Source: Thermincola carboxydiphila (GTDB lineage: Bacteria > Bacillota > Thermincolia > Thermincolales > UBA2595). From it: a DNA stretch of 64,000 bases. Below the pieces are notes generated by a model. The model was not told the origin of the DNA. It saw nothing but the letters and a program-made list of their open reading frames with translations, and did no database searches. Numbering within the stretch: position 1 is the stretch's first letter; every line of letters begins with the position of its first letter. Below, one piece after another: positions 44,901 through 52,119 of this stretch. The DNA lies in contig JAENYP010000002.1 of assembly GCA_016841725.1 (NCBI GenBank), positions 94,767 through 158,766 of the forward strand. The letters run 5' to 3'. Both the position numbers and the translations under genes were made by a program.

Positions 44901-45519
44901 CTTCAAGGGGACCTACCTGAGTACCCAGTTCAGATATGATGTCACTGATACGGACCAGGTTCTGTTCTGTGTCAGTAAGCTTTCTGACTGCCTGCTGTTT
45001 GCGGCTCTTATACTTTACTATTCCGGCAGCCTCCTCAATAATATTTCTGCGGTCTTCGGACCTGGTGCTGAGGACTTCGTCAATCTTGCCCTGTCCAATA
45101 ATAGAATACCCTTCCCGGCCGATTCCGGTATCCATGAAGAGTTCATGGATATCCCTCAGCCTGCAGGGAGACTTGTTAATCAGGAATTCGCTTTCACCGG
45201 AACGGTAAACCCTCCGGGTAACCGTTATTTCAGAGTAATCCAGCGCAAATATGGCGGTACTGTTATCAAGGGTCAGAGAAACCTCAGCCATCCCTACAGA
45301 CTTTCTCCTGTCACTGCCGGAGAAAATCACGTCTTCCATCCTGGCGCCCCGGAGGGTCTTGGCGCTCTGCTCACCCAGCACCCACCTGACAGCATCGGCA
45401 ATATTACTCTTACCGCTCCCATTGGGTCCTACAACAGCGGTAATGCCCGGGTTAAACTGGAGTTCTATTTTATCAGCCAGGGACTTGAAGCCCTGGACCT
45501 CAATTCTCTTCAGGTACAA
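41947..45519 (-). CDS. smc: Chromosome segregation protein SMC
   Basis: Condensin-type ATPase organising the chromosome. The 1190-residue protein has an N-terminal head with Walker A GPNGSGKSNIADAVRW at about 32-47, a long coiled coil, a hinge (about 500-680, with GRASALVESEARY and DGDVVNPGGSMTGG), a second coiled coil and a C-terminal head with the LSGGERALTAISLLFA signature and Walker B FCVLDEIEASLD. It starts at TTG 45519 after AAGGAGG. scpA and scpB are not in the window. Confidence 0.97.
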   Translation of the reverse strand: MYLKRIEVQGFKSLADKIELQFNPGITAVVGPNGSGKSNIADAVRWVLGEQSAKTLRGARMEDVIFSGSDRRKSVGMAEVSLTLDNSTAIFALDYSEITVTRRVYRSGESEFLINKSPCRLRDIHELFMDTGIGREGYSIIGQGKIDEVLSTRSEDRRNIIEEAAGIVKYKSRKQQAVRKLTDTEQNLVRISDIISELGTQVGPLEEQSKKAGEYLEYRNELVELEINLLINQIEDQKLKLDGINDQDDELKQKIIGLETGLRNRESEIEEHKLLNSKLDEEIAALQKGIYDTGSLIEKKEAEITVARQRLQDIGNRKEGLISEIEELKCKEEAERSRHAGDAQSLGELRSKLADTGKKLQQAEDKLLLLEKELVAEQQKIEEKKADIIDLLNETAGVRNAINSGEIEVKNLGRRINDLEQQGDTLKQEYSRIKEREKELDSGLGAVRESIAGLENQNTGFEERKTGLSGQLKKLAGELQRDRELLGHKSSRLKALEDLQNDYEGYFRGVREVLVAGKKGRECPGICGVVAELINVPKKYETAVEVALGGAVQHIVTQTDGDARKAIEYLKQNRFGRATFLPMNTIKPHQEKKNGTVSTGNGIYGRASALVESEARYSHIVEYLLGRVIIVDDIRAAAQAARDTGYSMKIVTLDGDVVNPGGSMTGGFYKKGSSNLLGRNREITETRGQRDTLRIKVAELEQQAAILREEYDECGQHIAENESRLQELWIEKTSLDKDLETLRNDKARAESTENLVEDEKTNLVNELSSVQTNLKEMHLRLQELQSKEGETRKEIEAQQKRLKSREEERSQLSRQVTGIKVELAGLQQEEVNYAQIMDRVRDAIKDIEVQVQRKQGQVMEFDSLKEQLRQEITGHLEAVEHLSRQRGEGEELLNERKNEKQSAMAHIMEKEGVIKKLARETGLIREQLHSSDVKRARLEFEIENSLTKLGEEFEITYEEALFKKSVIQNKREVTSRIKNLRELISALGTVNIGAIEEFERVRERFEFLTKQYADMEQAKESLYKVIDEMDQIMTSKFSTAFQEINRNFGLVFSRLFGGGRAELVLTDSENVLETGIDIIAQPPGKKPQHLSLLSGGERALTAISLLFAILKTKPSPFCVLDEIEASLDEANVDRFAAFLKEFAVNTQFIVITHRKGTMEAADVIYGVTMDDARVSKLVSMKLGDEIGKVS

Positions 45520-45624
45520 AAGGTTTCCTCCTTACATTTTGAAAAGACCATGCCTTAAATGGCACGGTATTAATTAAGGCTTTTCTGTTTTAATCAATTC
45601 AACAAAAAAAGGGCACTTTCCTTC

Positions 45625-45768
45625 TCATACCCTTTCTTCATAAAACATTTCTTTGGTTTCACAGACCATCTGCCCATTTTTGTTTTTGATAGATACCTTT
45701 TTGGCGATACACCACTTCCCGGAGCGGTTCCAGCGGCACCATTGTTCATTACAGTAAACAGTGGTCAC
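45625..45768 (-). CDS. Small Cys/Trp-rich protein, DUF1540-like
   Basis: A 47-residue frame from GTG 45768 to the stop at 45625, with GGGTG 6 nt before the start. It has four cysteines in YCNEQWCRW, KWCIAKK and MVCETKEMF, a spacing that resembles the small DUF1540 metal-binding proteins of spore-forming Firmicutes. It is 105 nt upstream of smc on the same strand. The family match is tentative; the frame and ribosome site are clear. Confidence 0.5.
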   Translation of the reverse strand: MTTVYCNEQWCRWNRSGKWCIAKKVSIKNKNGQMVCETKEMFYEERV

Positions 45769-45878
45769 AAAAATACACCCTTTTTAATCAGGGTATGCCG
45801 GGCTGCAATTTTTGTGATATTTTGCTTCTTCGTGTTCGGTCAAATTTATTTTGGCAAAATTTATTTGGAAATTACTTA

Positions 45879-45907
45879 TTGATAATTACCTTGAACTCTT
45901 TTATAAT
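45879..45907 (+). promoter_or_regulatory. Promoter for the cobalamin riboswitch-cobT transcript
   Basis: TTGATA (45879-45884), 17 bp, then a perfect TATAAT (45902-45907), about 40 bp before the first conserved riboswitch element. Confidence 0.75.
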
Positions 45908-45942
45908 AAATAATATACTTTTAAAAAAATATCCCAAAAGGT

Positions 45943-46130
45943 TATTGGTGCCTCTGATGAGGAGAATAGGGAATTGGGTGAAAGTCCCAAGCGGTCCCGC
46001 CACTGTAAGTGTTAGCATGCCTTCAACAGGCCACTCGGATTTTTCGGGGAAGGTGAAACGCATGTAATGATCACGAGCCAGGAGACCTGCCATAGCCGTC
46101 AAATCGCTGCATTTCGTGGAATGATGCAGG
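45943..46130 (+). ncRNA. Cobalamin (B12) riboswitch aptamer
   Basis: The conserved series is present in order: a GGTGCC start, AGGGAATTGGGTGAAAGTCC, CGGTCCCGCCACTGTAAGTG, GCCACTCGG, GGGGAAGGTG, and the B12 box AGCCAGGAGACCTGCC at 46076-46091. It binds adenosylcobalamin in this class. A perfect terminator hairpin follows at 46148, so cobalamin binding should favour termination before cobT, whose product makes alpha-ribazole phosphate for cobalamin. Confidence 0.93.
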
Positions 46131-46147
46131 TATTTGTGAATGATGGC

Positions 46148-46186
46148 AAAGTTCACAGCTTATAAGCTGTGAACTTTTTGTTTTTT
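46148..46186 (+). terminator. Riboswitch expression-platform terminator
   Basis: AAAGTTCACAGCTTA and its exact complement TAAGCTGTGAACTTT form a 15-bp perfect palindrome followed by TTGTTTTTTC. It lies directly behind the aptamer, where ligand-dependent termination is expected. Confidence 0.88.
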
Positions 46187-46190
46187 CTCC

Positions 46191-46513
46191 GGCAGGTAGG
46201 CTCTTGGAAATGACCGGGAATGGTGAGCTATTGCATCTATTTTCCGCACTGCCGCCTATGAGTCTAAGCTGCCACTCCCCCGGCAACAAGGCAGTGTCCC
46301 CGAACTCGATGGCTCATGGGGTCAGTCTCTTAAGTTGGCCGCCTCTCGTTTTGGCGGGCCAAAACTTCCCGGCGGCCTTCGCCATCTTCGGACATGCGGG
46401 GACTCCCTGCCTTGCTGCCGGTGACTTGCAGCCAGACTCATAACGGCGGCAGTGCCAGGAAAATCTTGTGCAACATCTCACCATATTCCCAGATCATTTC
46501 CAGAGCCTGCTGG
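46191..46513. repeat. Long imperfect palindrome (about 320 bp) between riboswitch and cobT
   Basis: Two arms of about 130 bp match in inverted orientation. Left: GGCTCTTGGAAATGACC, GGTGAGCTATTGCA, ATTTTCCGCACTGCCGCC, ATGAGTCT, GGCAACAAGGCAGTGTCCCC. The right arm, reversed, gives the same series with few changes. The centre has a further GC-rich fold (ttggccgcc/ggcgggccaa). No open reading frame is evident. Its outer sequences recur at 47698-47765 and 8940-9016. It could be a mobile palindrome or a structured RNA. Confidence 0.78.
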
Positions 46514-46522
46514 CAAAATAAC

Positions 46523-46606
46523 AAAACAAAAAGTCCAAGGTGCAAAGCTTTGAGCTAAAGAGGGAAATAAATAAAGAATCCAAGGTATAAAGCCTTGAAT
46601 ATACAA
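46523..46606. repeat. Two tandem terminator-like hairpin repeats before cobT
   Basis: The copy aacaaaaagtccaaggtgca...aagctttga (46523-46560) and the copy gaatccaaggtataaagccttgaa (46571-46606) resemble each other and the speE terminator at 9019-9049. As terminators they would point to the minus strand, where no gene ends, so they look like repeat-borne copies. Confidence 0.55.
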
Positions 46607-46652
46607 AGAAAATTAAACAAAAAAATTATTAAAATCTAAGGAGGAAACAAAA

Positions 46653-47693
46653 ATGAGTTTACTTGAAAAGACCCTGCAGCAAATTGGGGACTTAGACCGT
46701 GCCAGCATGGAACAGACCCAGGAGAGGCTGAACAATCTGATCAAGCCCCCCGGGAGCCTAGGCGTACTCGAGGAAATGGTCCTTCAGCTTAGCGGCATCT
46801 ATTGTGACCCTATGCCTAAAACCGGGAAAAAAGTAATCATTGTCATGGGTGCTGACCATGGTGTGGTCCAGGAAGGGGTCAGCGCATTCCCCCCAATGGT
46901 CACTATAGCCATGATGCCTACCTTTGCCGATGGAATTGCCAGTGTCTGCGTTCTTGGCAGGCATGCCGGGGCAGAGATTGTCCCTGTAGATATCGGTGTG
47001 GCCGGACCGGTAGACCACCCGGGGGTTATCAACCGGAAGATAAAATTAGGGACTGATAATATGCTCAAGGGTCCGGCAATGTCCCGGGAAGAAGCCGTCA
47101 AAGCAATTGAAACCGGAATTGAGATAGCCAATAATGAGATCAGCAAAGGGGCCCGGGTCCTGGGTACCGGGGACATGGGAATCGGCAATACCACCCCCAG
47201 CAGCGCCATCCTTTCGGTTTTGGGCGGATTCACCCCTGAAGAGGTTACCGGTCGGGGAACGGGTGTTGACGATAAATCCCTTTCCAATAAAGCAGTAGTA
47301 ATTCAGAAAGCCATTGAGTTAAACAATCCTGAAAAAAATGACCCTGTAGATGTCCTGGCAAAAGTAGGCGGTCTGGAAATTGGCGGCATAGCCGGAACCA
47401 TACTGGCGGCAGCAGCAAACAGGATCCCGGTTGTTGTTGACGGTTTCATCTCCAGTGCCGGTGCTCTGATTGCCGCCAGATTGGCTCCCCAATCAGTCAG
47501 TTTTATGATTCCATCACACTGTTCCGCAGAACAGGCTCACCGGACCATGCTTGAATGCGTAGGATTAAGGCCGATACTGGATATGAAAATGAGACTCGGG
47601 GAAGGCACCGGAGCCGCCCTGGCCATGTCGGTGCTGGATGCATCAATAAAAATGCTTCATGAAGTGGGGACCTTTAAGGATATCGGTATGTAA
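46653..47693 (+). CDS. cobT: Nicotinate-nucleotide--dimethylbenzimidazole phosphoribosyltransferase
   Basis: Forms alpha-ribazole-5'-phosphate from nicotinate mononucleotide and a benzimidazole base for the lower ligand of cobalamin. The 346-residue protein has IKPPGSLGVLEEMV near residue 31, the GDMGIGNTTPSSAI motif in the middle and the catalytic glutamate in LGEGTGAALAM near the end. AAGGAGG lies 7 nt before the ATG. It stands alone on the plus strand, about 470 bp behind a cobalamin riboswitch. No other cob/cbi gene is in the window. Confidence 0.96.
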   Translation: MSLLEKTLQQIGDLDRASMEQTQERLNNLIKPPGSLGVLEEMVLQLSGIYCDPMPKTGKKVIIVMGADHGVVQEGVSAFPPMVTIAMMPTFADGIASVCVLGRHAGAEIVPVDIGVAGPVDHPGVINRKIKLGTDNMLKGPAMSREEAVKAIETGIEIANNEISKGARVLGTGDMGIGNTTPSSAILSVLGGFTPEEVTGRGTGVDDKSLSNKAVVIQKAIELNNPEKNDPVDVLAKVGGLEIGGIAGTILAAAANRIPVVVDGFISSAGALIAARLAPQSVSFMIPSHCSAEQAHRTMLECVGLRPILDMKMRLGEGTGAALAMSVLDASIKMLHEVGTFKDIGM

Positions 47694-47697
47694 AATA

Positions 47698-47765
47698 ATG
47701 AGGTGTTGTACCCGATTTTCCTCGCTGCCACGGGGGAAATCTTGTACAACACCTCACCATATGCC
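47698..47765. repeat. Palindrome after cobT, same family as 46191-46513
   Basis: The 13-nt arms TGAGGTGTTGTAC and GTACAACACCTCA are perfect, with GATTTTCC/GGGAAATC inside. Reversed, it matches the outer arm of the upstream palindrome (ATGGTGAGATGTTGCACAAG). It begins 4 nt past the cobT stop and may also end the cobT transcript. Confidence 0.72.
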
Positions 47766-47809
47766 TTAGTCCTGGAGCCCAACCAATAATAGCCTGAGTA
47801 ACTTTTCAT

Positions 47810-48715
47810 TTAACTGACCCGATATCTAGCAGGACCTTTAAATACTTCACGAACATGCCAATTTACATAACTTTGTTTTGGTTGATAATCGGGATGTATC
47901 GGTGAACGGATAAATTGTCCATGATATCTCATCAACCATTCTTGGAAACCACTGCTGCCATTTGCTTCTTCTGCGACTGCTAACTCCCTGGAATCTGTAA
48001 TAGTAAATACACCCCGGTCAAACATTTTATGATGCATGGCACATAAAGCAATACCATTTTCTTCACTATCAGGACCGCCAGCCTGATGCCACTTAATATG
48101 AGCTGCTTCGACTGCAACTAAGTTATTGCCCAATCTCACGTTAAATCCACATACAGCGCAACTATATTCGTAAGCCCGTAACACCTTTTCTCTGAATTTA
48201 GGGTCTCTAAATTTTGTACCCCCAGAATCATGTCCTTCGAAACCAGTAACCCCAGAATTAAAATCAAGTCCCACTGCCGCTATTATGTCTTCATGGATAG
48301 TTTCAGGAAAATGACTGTATAATACCATCTTTCCAAGTTCATATACTAAAGACGGATTATTATGTAATAGTTCAAACACTTCGTCATTAAATCCTCCTGA
48401 AATCTTATGCTTTAATAACCAGGAATTATTAATGTGCACAGATTTAATATCCGAATTTAAATTCCAAATGCCATCTCTTGTCAATCTAACAAATGGCTCT
48501 TCTGGATGATAAGACTGCCTCTGAGGACCAAACTCTTTTAGTAAATTGGTTATAGGTTCCCGTAGTTCTTCATAGCAAAAAAACCTAGCACCTTCGTTCT
48601 GCAACTGTCCAAGTGCATATAAAATTAAGAGAGGCTTATGAGGGGCTCTTTGATCACCTTTCTTCCATATACTGAGATTATTAATTTTTTCTTTTAACTG
48701 TTTAGAATCCATCAT
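47810..48715 (-). CDS. HNH restriction endonuclease, probably specific for phosphorothioate DNA (type IV)
   Basis: A 301-residue protein of the ScoMcrA/SprMcrA-like group. The N-terminal domain (about 1-150) has WKKGDQRAPHKPLLILYALG and FGPQRQSYHPEEPFVRL, matching the sulfur-binding domain that recognises phosphorothioate-modified DNA. The C-terminal HNH nuclease has CAVCG (186-190), EAAHIKWH (203-210), Asn220 and CAMHH (225-229), with no catalytic residue missing. Such enzymes cut DNA modified by Dnd systems. No dnd or other restriction genes are nearby. It looks more AT-rich than its neighbours and lies in a repeat-rich interval, both pointing to transfer. Confidence 0.8.
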   Translation of the reverse strand: MMDSKQLKEKINNLSIWKKGDQRAPHKPLLILYALGQLQNEGARFFCYEELREPITNLLKEFGPQRQSYHPEEPFVRLTRDGIWNLNSDIKSVHINNSWLLKHKISGGFNDEVFELLHNNPSLVYELGKMVLYSHFPETIHEDIIAAVGLDFNSGVTGFEGHDSGGTKFRDPKFREKVLRAYEYSCAVCGFNVRLGNNLVAVEAAHIKWHQAGGPDSEENGIALCAMHHKMFDRGVFTITDSRELAVAEEANGSSGFQEWLMRYHGQFIRSPIHPDYQPKQSYVNWHVREVFKGPARYRVS

Positions 48716-48818
48716 AAATACCTCATAGAGCTAAATATTTCATCCGTACCCAAACACATATTTTGTATATTATTGGTAACACTAACGGCAAATACCTTTG
48801 GTCAAGGAGTAGGTTAAT

Positions 48819-49265
48819 TTGCCAGATTTAATGCAGACAATCAAATCCTACGGGCTTACTGAGTTTTACTTTTCCCTTTCTGTTGCAGACAAAGGGGACC
48901 TGGCGCGGTATTCCAGGTATCTCGTCTGTCCTCCGGACAAAACTGTATGCAGTCCTGGGTGTGACAGCTGTTTTCTTGTCCAAAACGGGGCCCAGCTGCT
49001 CTGGGCATCGGCAGCAAATGCAATTCCAGAAAACAAGCTTGACTTTGCCCGGCGGCTGCTTATTCATGCCCTGTCGATTTCCGGCAATGACGAAGACACC
49101 GCCTGGATACATGCCAACCTGGCCCAGGTCTATTACGAAAACCACAAGCTTGACCGGGAATCACTAAAAAAGAGTATTTACCACTGCCATGAACTGATAA
49201 AAATGGGGTTTATGAAATCATGGGCCAATAATATGATCGAGGAAATGAGTGTTTTCCAAGTCTGA
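48819..49265 (+). CDS. Uncharacterised protein with a Cys cluster and helical C terminus
   Basis: No family recognised. The 148-residue protein starts at TTG 48819, 9 nt after AAGGAG; an ATG at 48831 is possible. It has a cysteine group CPPDKTVCSPGCDSC (about 37-51) that could bind metal, then helical segments (DFARRLLIHALSISG, WIHANLAQVYYENHK, LKKSIYHCHELIKMG) resembling tetratricopeptide-like helices. No signal peptide or membrane segment is seen. It lies back to back with the HNH endonuclease gene and is convergent with ctpA. Confidence 0.6.
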   Translation: MPDLMQTIKSYGLTEFYFSLSVADKGDLARYSRYLVCPPDKTVCSPGCDSCFLVQNGAQLLWASAANAIPENKLDFARRLLIHALSISGNDEDTAWIHANLAQVYYENHKLDRESLKKSIYHCHELIKMGFMKSWANNMIEEMSVFQV

Positions 49266-49299
49266 TCAATAGAGTTCTCAGGTCAGAAGGGATTTAGGT

Positions 49300-50805
49300 C
49301 TAACTGTCCAACAGCTCTACCGCCTTGGCATACTGTTTGTCTGTCTCCTTAATGAGCCGTTTTAATTCTCTGTTCAAGGCATTTTGGGTGGTGAAATCCA
49401 TGACCCCATAGGGATACAAGCCCATATCCTTTTGGAATGTGTTGACTGCCCTCAGGGTTTTCTCATCAAATTTCATATCAGGTTCGGCAATTTCATAATC
49501 CAGCATCTGTAGTATTTTTTCGGCATTAAAGACATCTATGCCCTCAGTATGTACAGCAGGTTTTGCCGTCAAGGAAAGCGGGGAAACATTGTAAACACTG
49601 ATTCCGTTAAGCAGTACAGGGTCCTCTACAACAACATCCGGTGTCAGTCCGACCCCGTCGATAGTCCTGCCTGCCGGCGTAAAGTACTCTCCCGTAGTCA
49701 GTTTCACCCACCCAACTATTTCATCATCGGCAGGAGTAACCTTATACCGGGAAATCAGCTGAAAACCGTCAACAATCTTTACCCCAAGCCTTTTCTGATA
49801 CTTTTCCGATGCCTCGGGTGTCAAGAGTGGAATTACATTCTGAACCCGCGATTTGCCAAAGGTCCTGGTTCCCACCAAAACCCCTGCTCCGGTATCCTGA
49901 ACCGCACCGGCCAAAATTTCACTGGCGCTCGCGCTCATACCGTTTACCAGTACCACAAGTTGATACCTGACCTCTTCCTGGTCAGAATAATATTCCCTGT
50001 CTTCCGCCTCTTCAGACTTGAAGTCAAGTCTGGTAATCAAACCTTTGGGAACAAAAAACCTGCCTGCTGCAACTACCTCATCCACTTCCCCACCGGGATT
50101 ACCCCTCAAGTCCAGGATAATTTTCCTGATTTTCTTATCTTCCATATCTTCCATGACCGGGGCAAGAAATTCCCCGGTATTTGCATTAAAGACATCGATT
50201 TTTATATATCCTATCTCATTATTAATTTCATAAGAAACCGGGTTGACCCTGATAGGCCCCCTGACTGCCTCAACCTTTATCACGCCTTGCTGTCCGCCTC
50301 TGATAATATCCAGGGTAACCGTAGTCCCGGCCTCCCCCTTGATCAATGCTGAAGCATTATCGATAGCGGTACCAATTATATTTTCCCCATCTACAGCAAC
50401 AATCCGGTCTCCAGAGACAATTCCTGCAGTTTCAGCCGGGGATTCGGGGAACACCTGGGTGACCACCACATATTCCCCAGCCTTTGAAATCATAACTCCG
50501 ATACCGAAATACTCACCCTGCATATCTGAAAGAAAATCACTGGCCTCGTCCGGAGTAAAAAAGACGGAATAGTCATCAAGCCCGGCAAACATTCCTTTAA
50601 GTGTACCTTCCAGAAGCTGCCTGTCAGAAACATCATCCCGGTAATTTTCCTGAACGAAGTCCATAACACTGTCCAGATACTCAAAGGAACCGGCGCTGCT
50701 GTTTTCCTGTGCTGAAACGAAATTGGGTCCAATAAAGCATAGCAGTGTGATAACTGAAATAACTGAGATAACTGTGCTAAGCGGCCTGCAAAAATTCCTG
50801 TACAT
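49300..50805 (-). CDS. ctpA: Carboxy-terminal processing protease (S41 family)
   Basis: Extracytoplasmic serine protease anchored by an N-terminal hydrophobic segment (about 9-25). The 501-residue protein has a PDZ domain (about 95-180), the catalytic Ser-Lys pair in NGMSASASEIL (about 289-297) and RTFGKS (Lys318), and a C-terminal peptidoglycan-binding-like region (about 420-490). ATG 50805 follows AGGAGGATTTCC; the longer frame from 50850 has no ribosome site. In spore formers relatives such as CtpB act in sporulation signalling; the substrate here is unknown. Confidence 0.92.
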   Translation of the reverse strand: MYRNFCRPLSTVISVISVITLLCFIGPNFVSAQENSSAGSFEYLDSVMDFVQENYRDDVSDRQLLEGTLKGMFAGLDDYSVFFTPDEASDFLSDMQGEYFGIGVMISKAGEYVVVTQVFPESPAETAGIVSGDRIVAVDGENIIGTAIDNASALIKGEAGTTVTLDIIRGGQQGVIKVEAVRGPIRVNPVSYEINNEIGYIKIDVFNANTGEFLAPVMEDMEDKKIRKIILDLRGNPGGEVDEVVAAGRFFVPKGLITRLDFKSEEAEDREYYSDQEEVRYQLVVLVNGMSASASEILAGAVQDTGAGVLVGTRTFGKSRVQNVIPLLTPEASEKYQKRLGVKIVDGFQLISRYKVTPADDEIVGWVKLTTGEYFTPAGRTIDGVGLTPDVVVEDPVLLNGISVYNVSPLSLTAKPAVHTEGIDVFNAEKILQMLDYEIAEPDMKFDEKTLRAVNTFQKDMGLYPYGVMDFTTQNALNRELKRLIKETDKQYAKAVELLDS

Positions 50806-50884
50806 GGAAATCCTCCTCTGGTGTGGTAATGTAAAGTCCAATATCTTCATGGTTCGACATTAATTTGGAAAACCCTCTCCAGAG

Positions 50885-50957
50885 CATTAGAAGCAGATGT
50901 ATTTCCCGGCAGGCAGTATTACCGCCTTCCGAAACACATCTGCCTCTTTATTAATAA
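50885..50957. repeat. Palindromic repeat element, copy 4 (GCAGATGT family)
   Basis: Arms gcagatgtatttccc and ccgaaacacatctgc surround aggcagtattaccgc. The arms match the cores at 1997-2054 and 3891-3926, though the run of G at the edge is lost. It lies in the 240-bp space between ctpA and the radical SAM gene, where I see no other feature. Confidence 0.65.
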
Positions 50958-51045
50958 CTGTTGAGCTGCCGACTGCTGACTAGCCTAATAACTGGTCACC
51001 AGTCGATAGCCCCCGAACTCAGTCCGGGCCTGATAAATCAGATAA

Positions 51046-52119
51046 CTAAAGTTCTGTCCTGTGCATCTGGTAGCAGACCTTTTGTCCGTCAATACCAACA
51101 ACCTTAATACTGCCCCTGGCCAAAACGCTGTTTGGTTTGGTAATCAGGCGCTCAAGGCCAATTTTTTGGGCCAAATACTTTACATTGCCTGCTGAATGTC
51201 CCCTAACCACAGAAATATCTTGTTGCGGAACTTCAACTACTATTTCCCGGGCATGGGAAATCCCGGCCACAACCATCAGGAGATGTTCAAGCATATCCCT
51301 TGCCGCCGCACTCTCAACAAGCTCCCTAAAAGCAGGATGGTACGGCCCGGCGATCACATCTCCACTGAGGTTGATCTGTTCACTTGGCTGCAGCCCTATT
51401 CTGATTACATTAATTCCTTCCTTTTCAAACATAACCAGGAGTTTTTTGCAGCGCTGCACAGCCTCCCCCAGTTCCAGAGGAAGGTATTCACCTTTAAAGT
51501 ACATTTCCTCAAGATGAGTTCCCTTTAAAACCAGGCATGGATAAATCCTCACCATATCCGGTGCCAGCGCTGTCAGTTCAGACGCGGTATACAGGTCCGC
51601 TTCCTCAGCAGCCCCGGGAAGCCCGATCATCATCTGCAGTCCCATGCAGAAACCCCATGACCTGAGTAAAGCTGCTGCCCTCAGTACATCTCTGCTGGTA
51701 TGCCCCCTGCCTGACTTCCAGAGAACTTCATCATCCATAGACTGGACTCCCAGTTCCACAGTGGAAACACCATATCCTGACAGCAGGACCAAAATGTCTT
51801 CAGATATAGCATCAGGCCTGGTAGAAACCCTAATGCTGTTAATATCGCCTTTGACCATGAATTCGTAGGCGGGCTTCAGAAGTTCCTTCTGCAGATCCTT
51901 ATCCACTGCTGTGAAGCTTCCTCCGTAAAAAGCAACTTCCCTAACAATCCCATCACCCTTAGGCATCGTTTCCAGGTAAGATTCAATTTTTCTGTTCACT
52001 TCCCTGTTGTCGGGAACTTGCTCCAGTCCGGTAATCTTCTTCTGATTGCAAAAGACACACCGGTGCGGGCAGCCAAGGTCGGGAACAAAGACAGGAATAA
52101 TATAATGTGATTTATTCAT
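51046..52119 (-). CDS. Radical SAM protein (Elp3-like N-terminal domain)
   Basis: A 357-residue radical SAM enzyme. The cluster motif is CPHRCVFC near the N terminus (CxxxCxxC), followed by VAFYGGSFTAVD and VELGVQSMDD, as in Elp3-type and related proteins. There is no acetyltransferase domain, so it is not a full Elp3. Its reaction is unknown. The ATG at 52119 overlaps the rnc stop. Homologues sit between rnc and smc in many Peptococcaceae-type genomes. Confidence 0.85.
   Translation of the reverse strand: MNKSHYIIPVFVPDLGCPHRCVFCNQKKITGLEQVPDNREVNRKIESYLETMPKGDGIVREVAFYGGSFTAVDKDLQKELLKPAYEFMVKGDINSIRVSTRPDAISEDILVLLSGYGVSTVELGVQSMDDEVLWKSGRGHTSRDVLRAAALLRSWGFCMGLQMMIGLPGAAEEADLYTASELTALAPDMVRIYPCLVLKGTHLEEMYFKGEYLPLELGEAVQRCKKLLVMFEKEGINVIRIGLQPSEQINLSGDVIAGPYHPAFRELVESAAARDMLEHLLMVVAGISHAREIVVEVPQQDISVVRGHSAGNVKYLAQKIGLERLITKPNSVLARGSIKVVGIDGQKVCYQMHRTEL

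Noticed and set aside
12266-45519. Many long frames opposite to nuo, ffh, ftsY, ahcY and smc
   Set aside because: They mirror the coding strand, lack ribosome sites and give low-complexity or Ser/Pro-rich translations typical of antisense shadows.
46191-46513. Group II intron or other self-splicing RNA in the long palindrome
   Set aside because: No domain V-like motif, no reverse transcriptase frame and nearly complete two-arm symmetry fit a palindrome better than an intron.
46653-47693. Larger cobalamin biosynthesis operon
   Set aside because: Only cobT is present; genes on both sides are unrelated.
47810-49265. Multi-gene defence island
   Set aside because: Only one recognisable defence gene is present; the neighbouring unknown gene is on the other strand and shows no defence motif, so a system cannot be supported.
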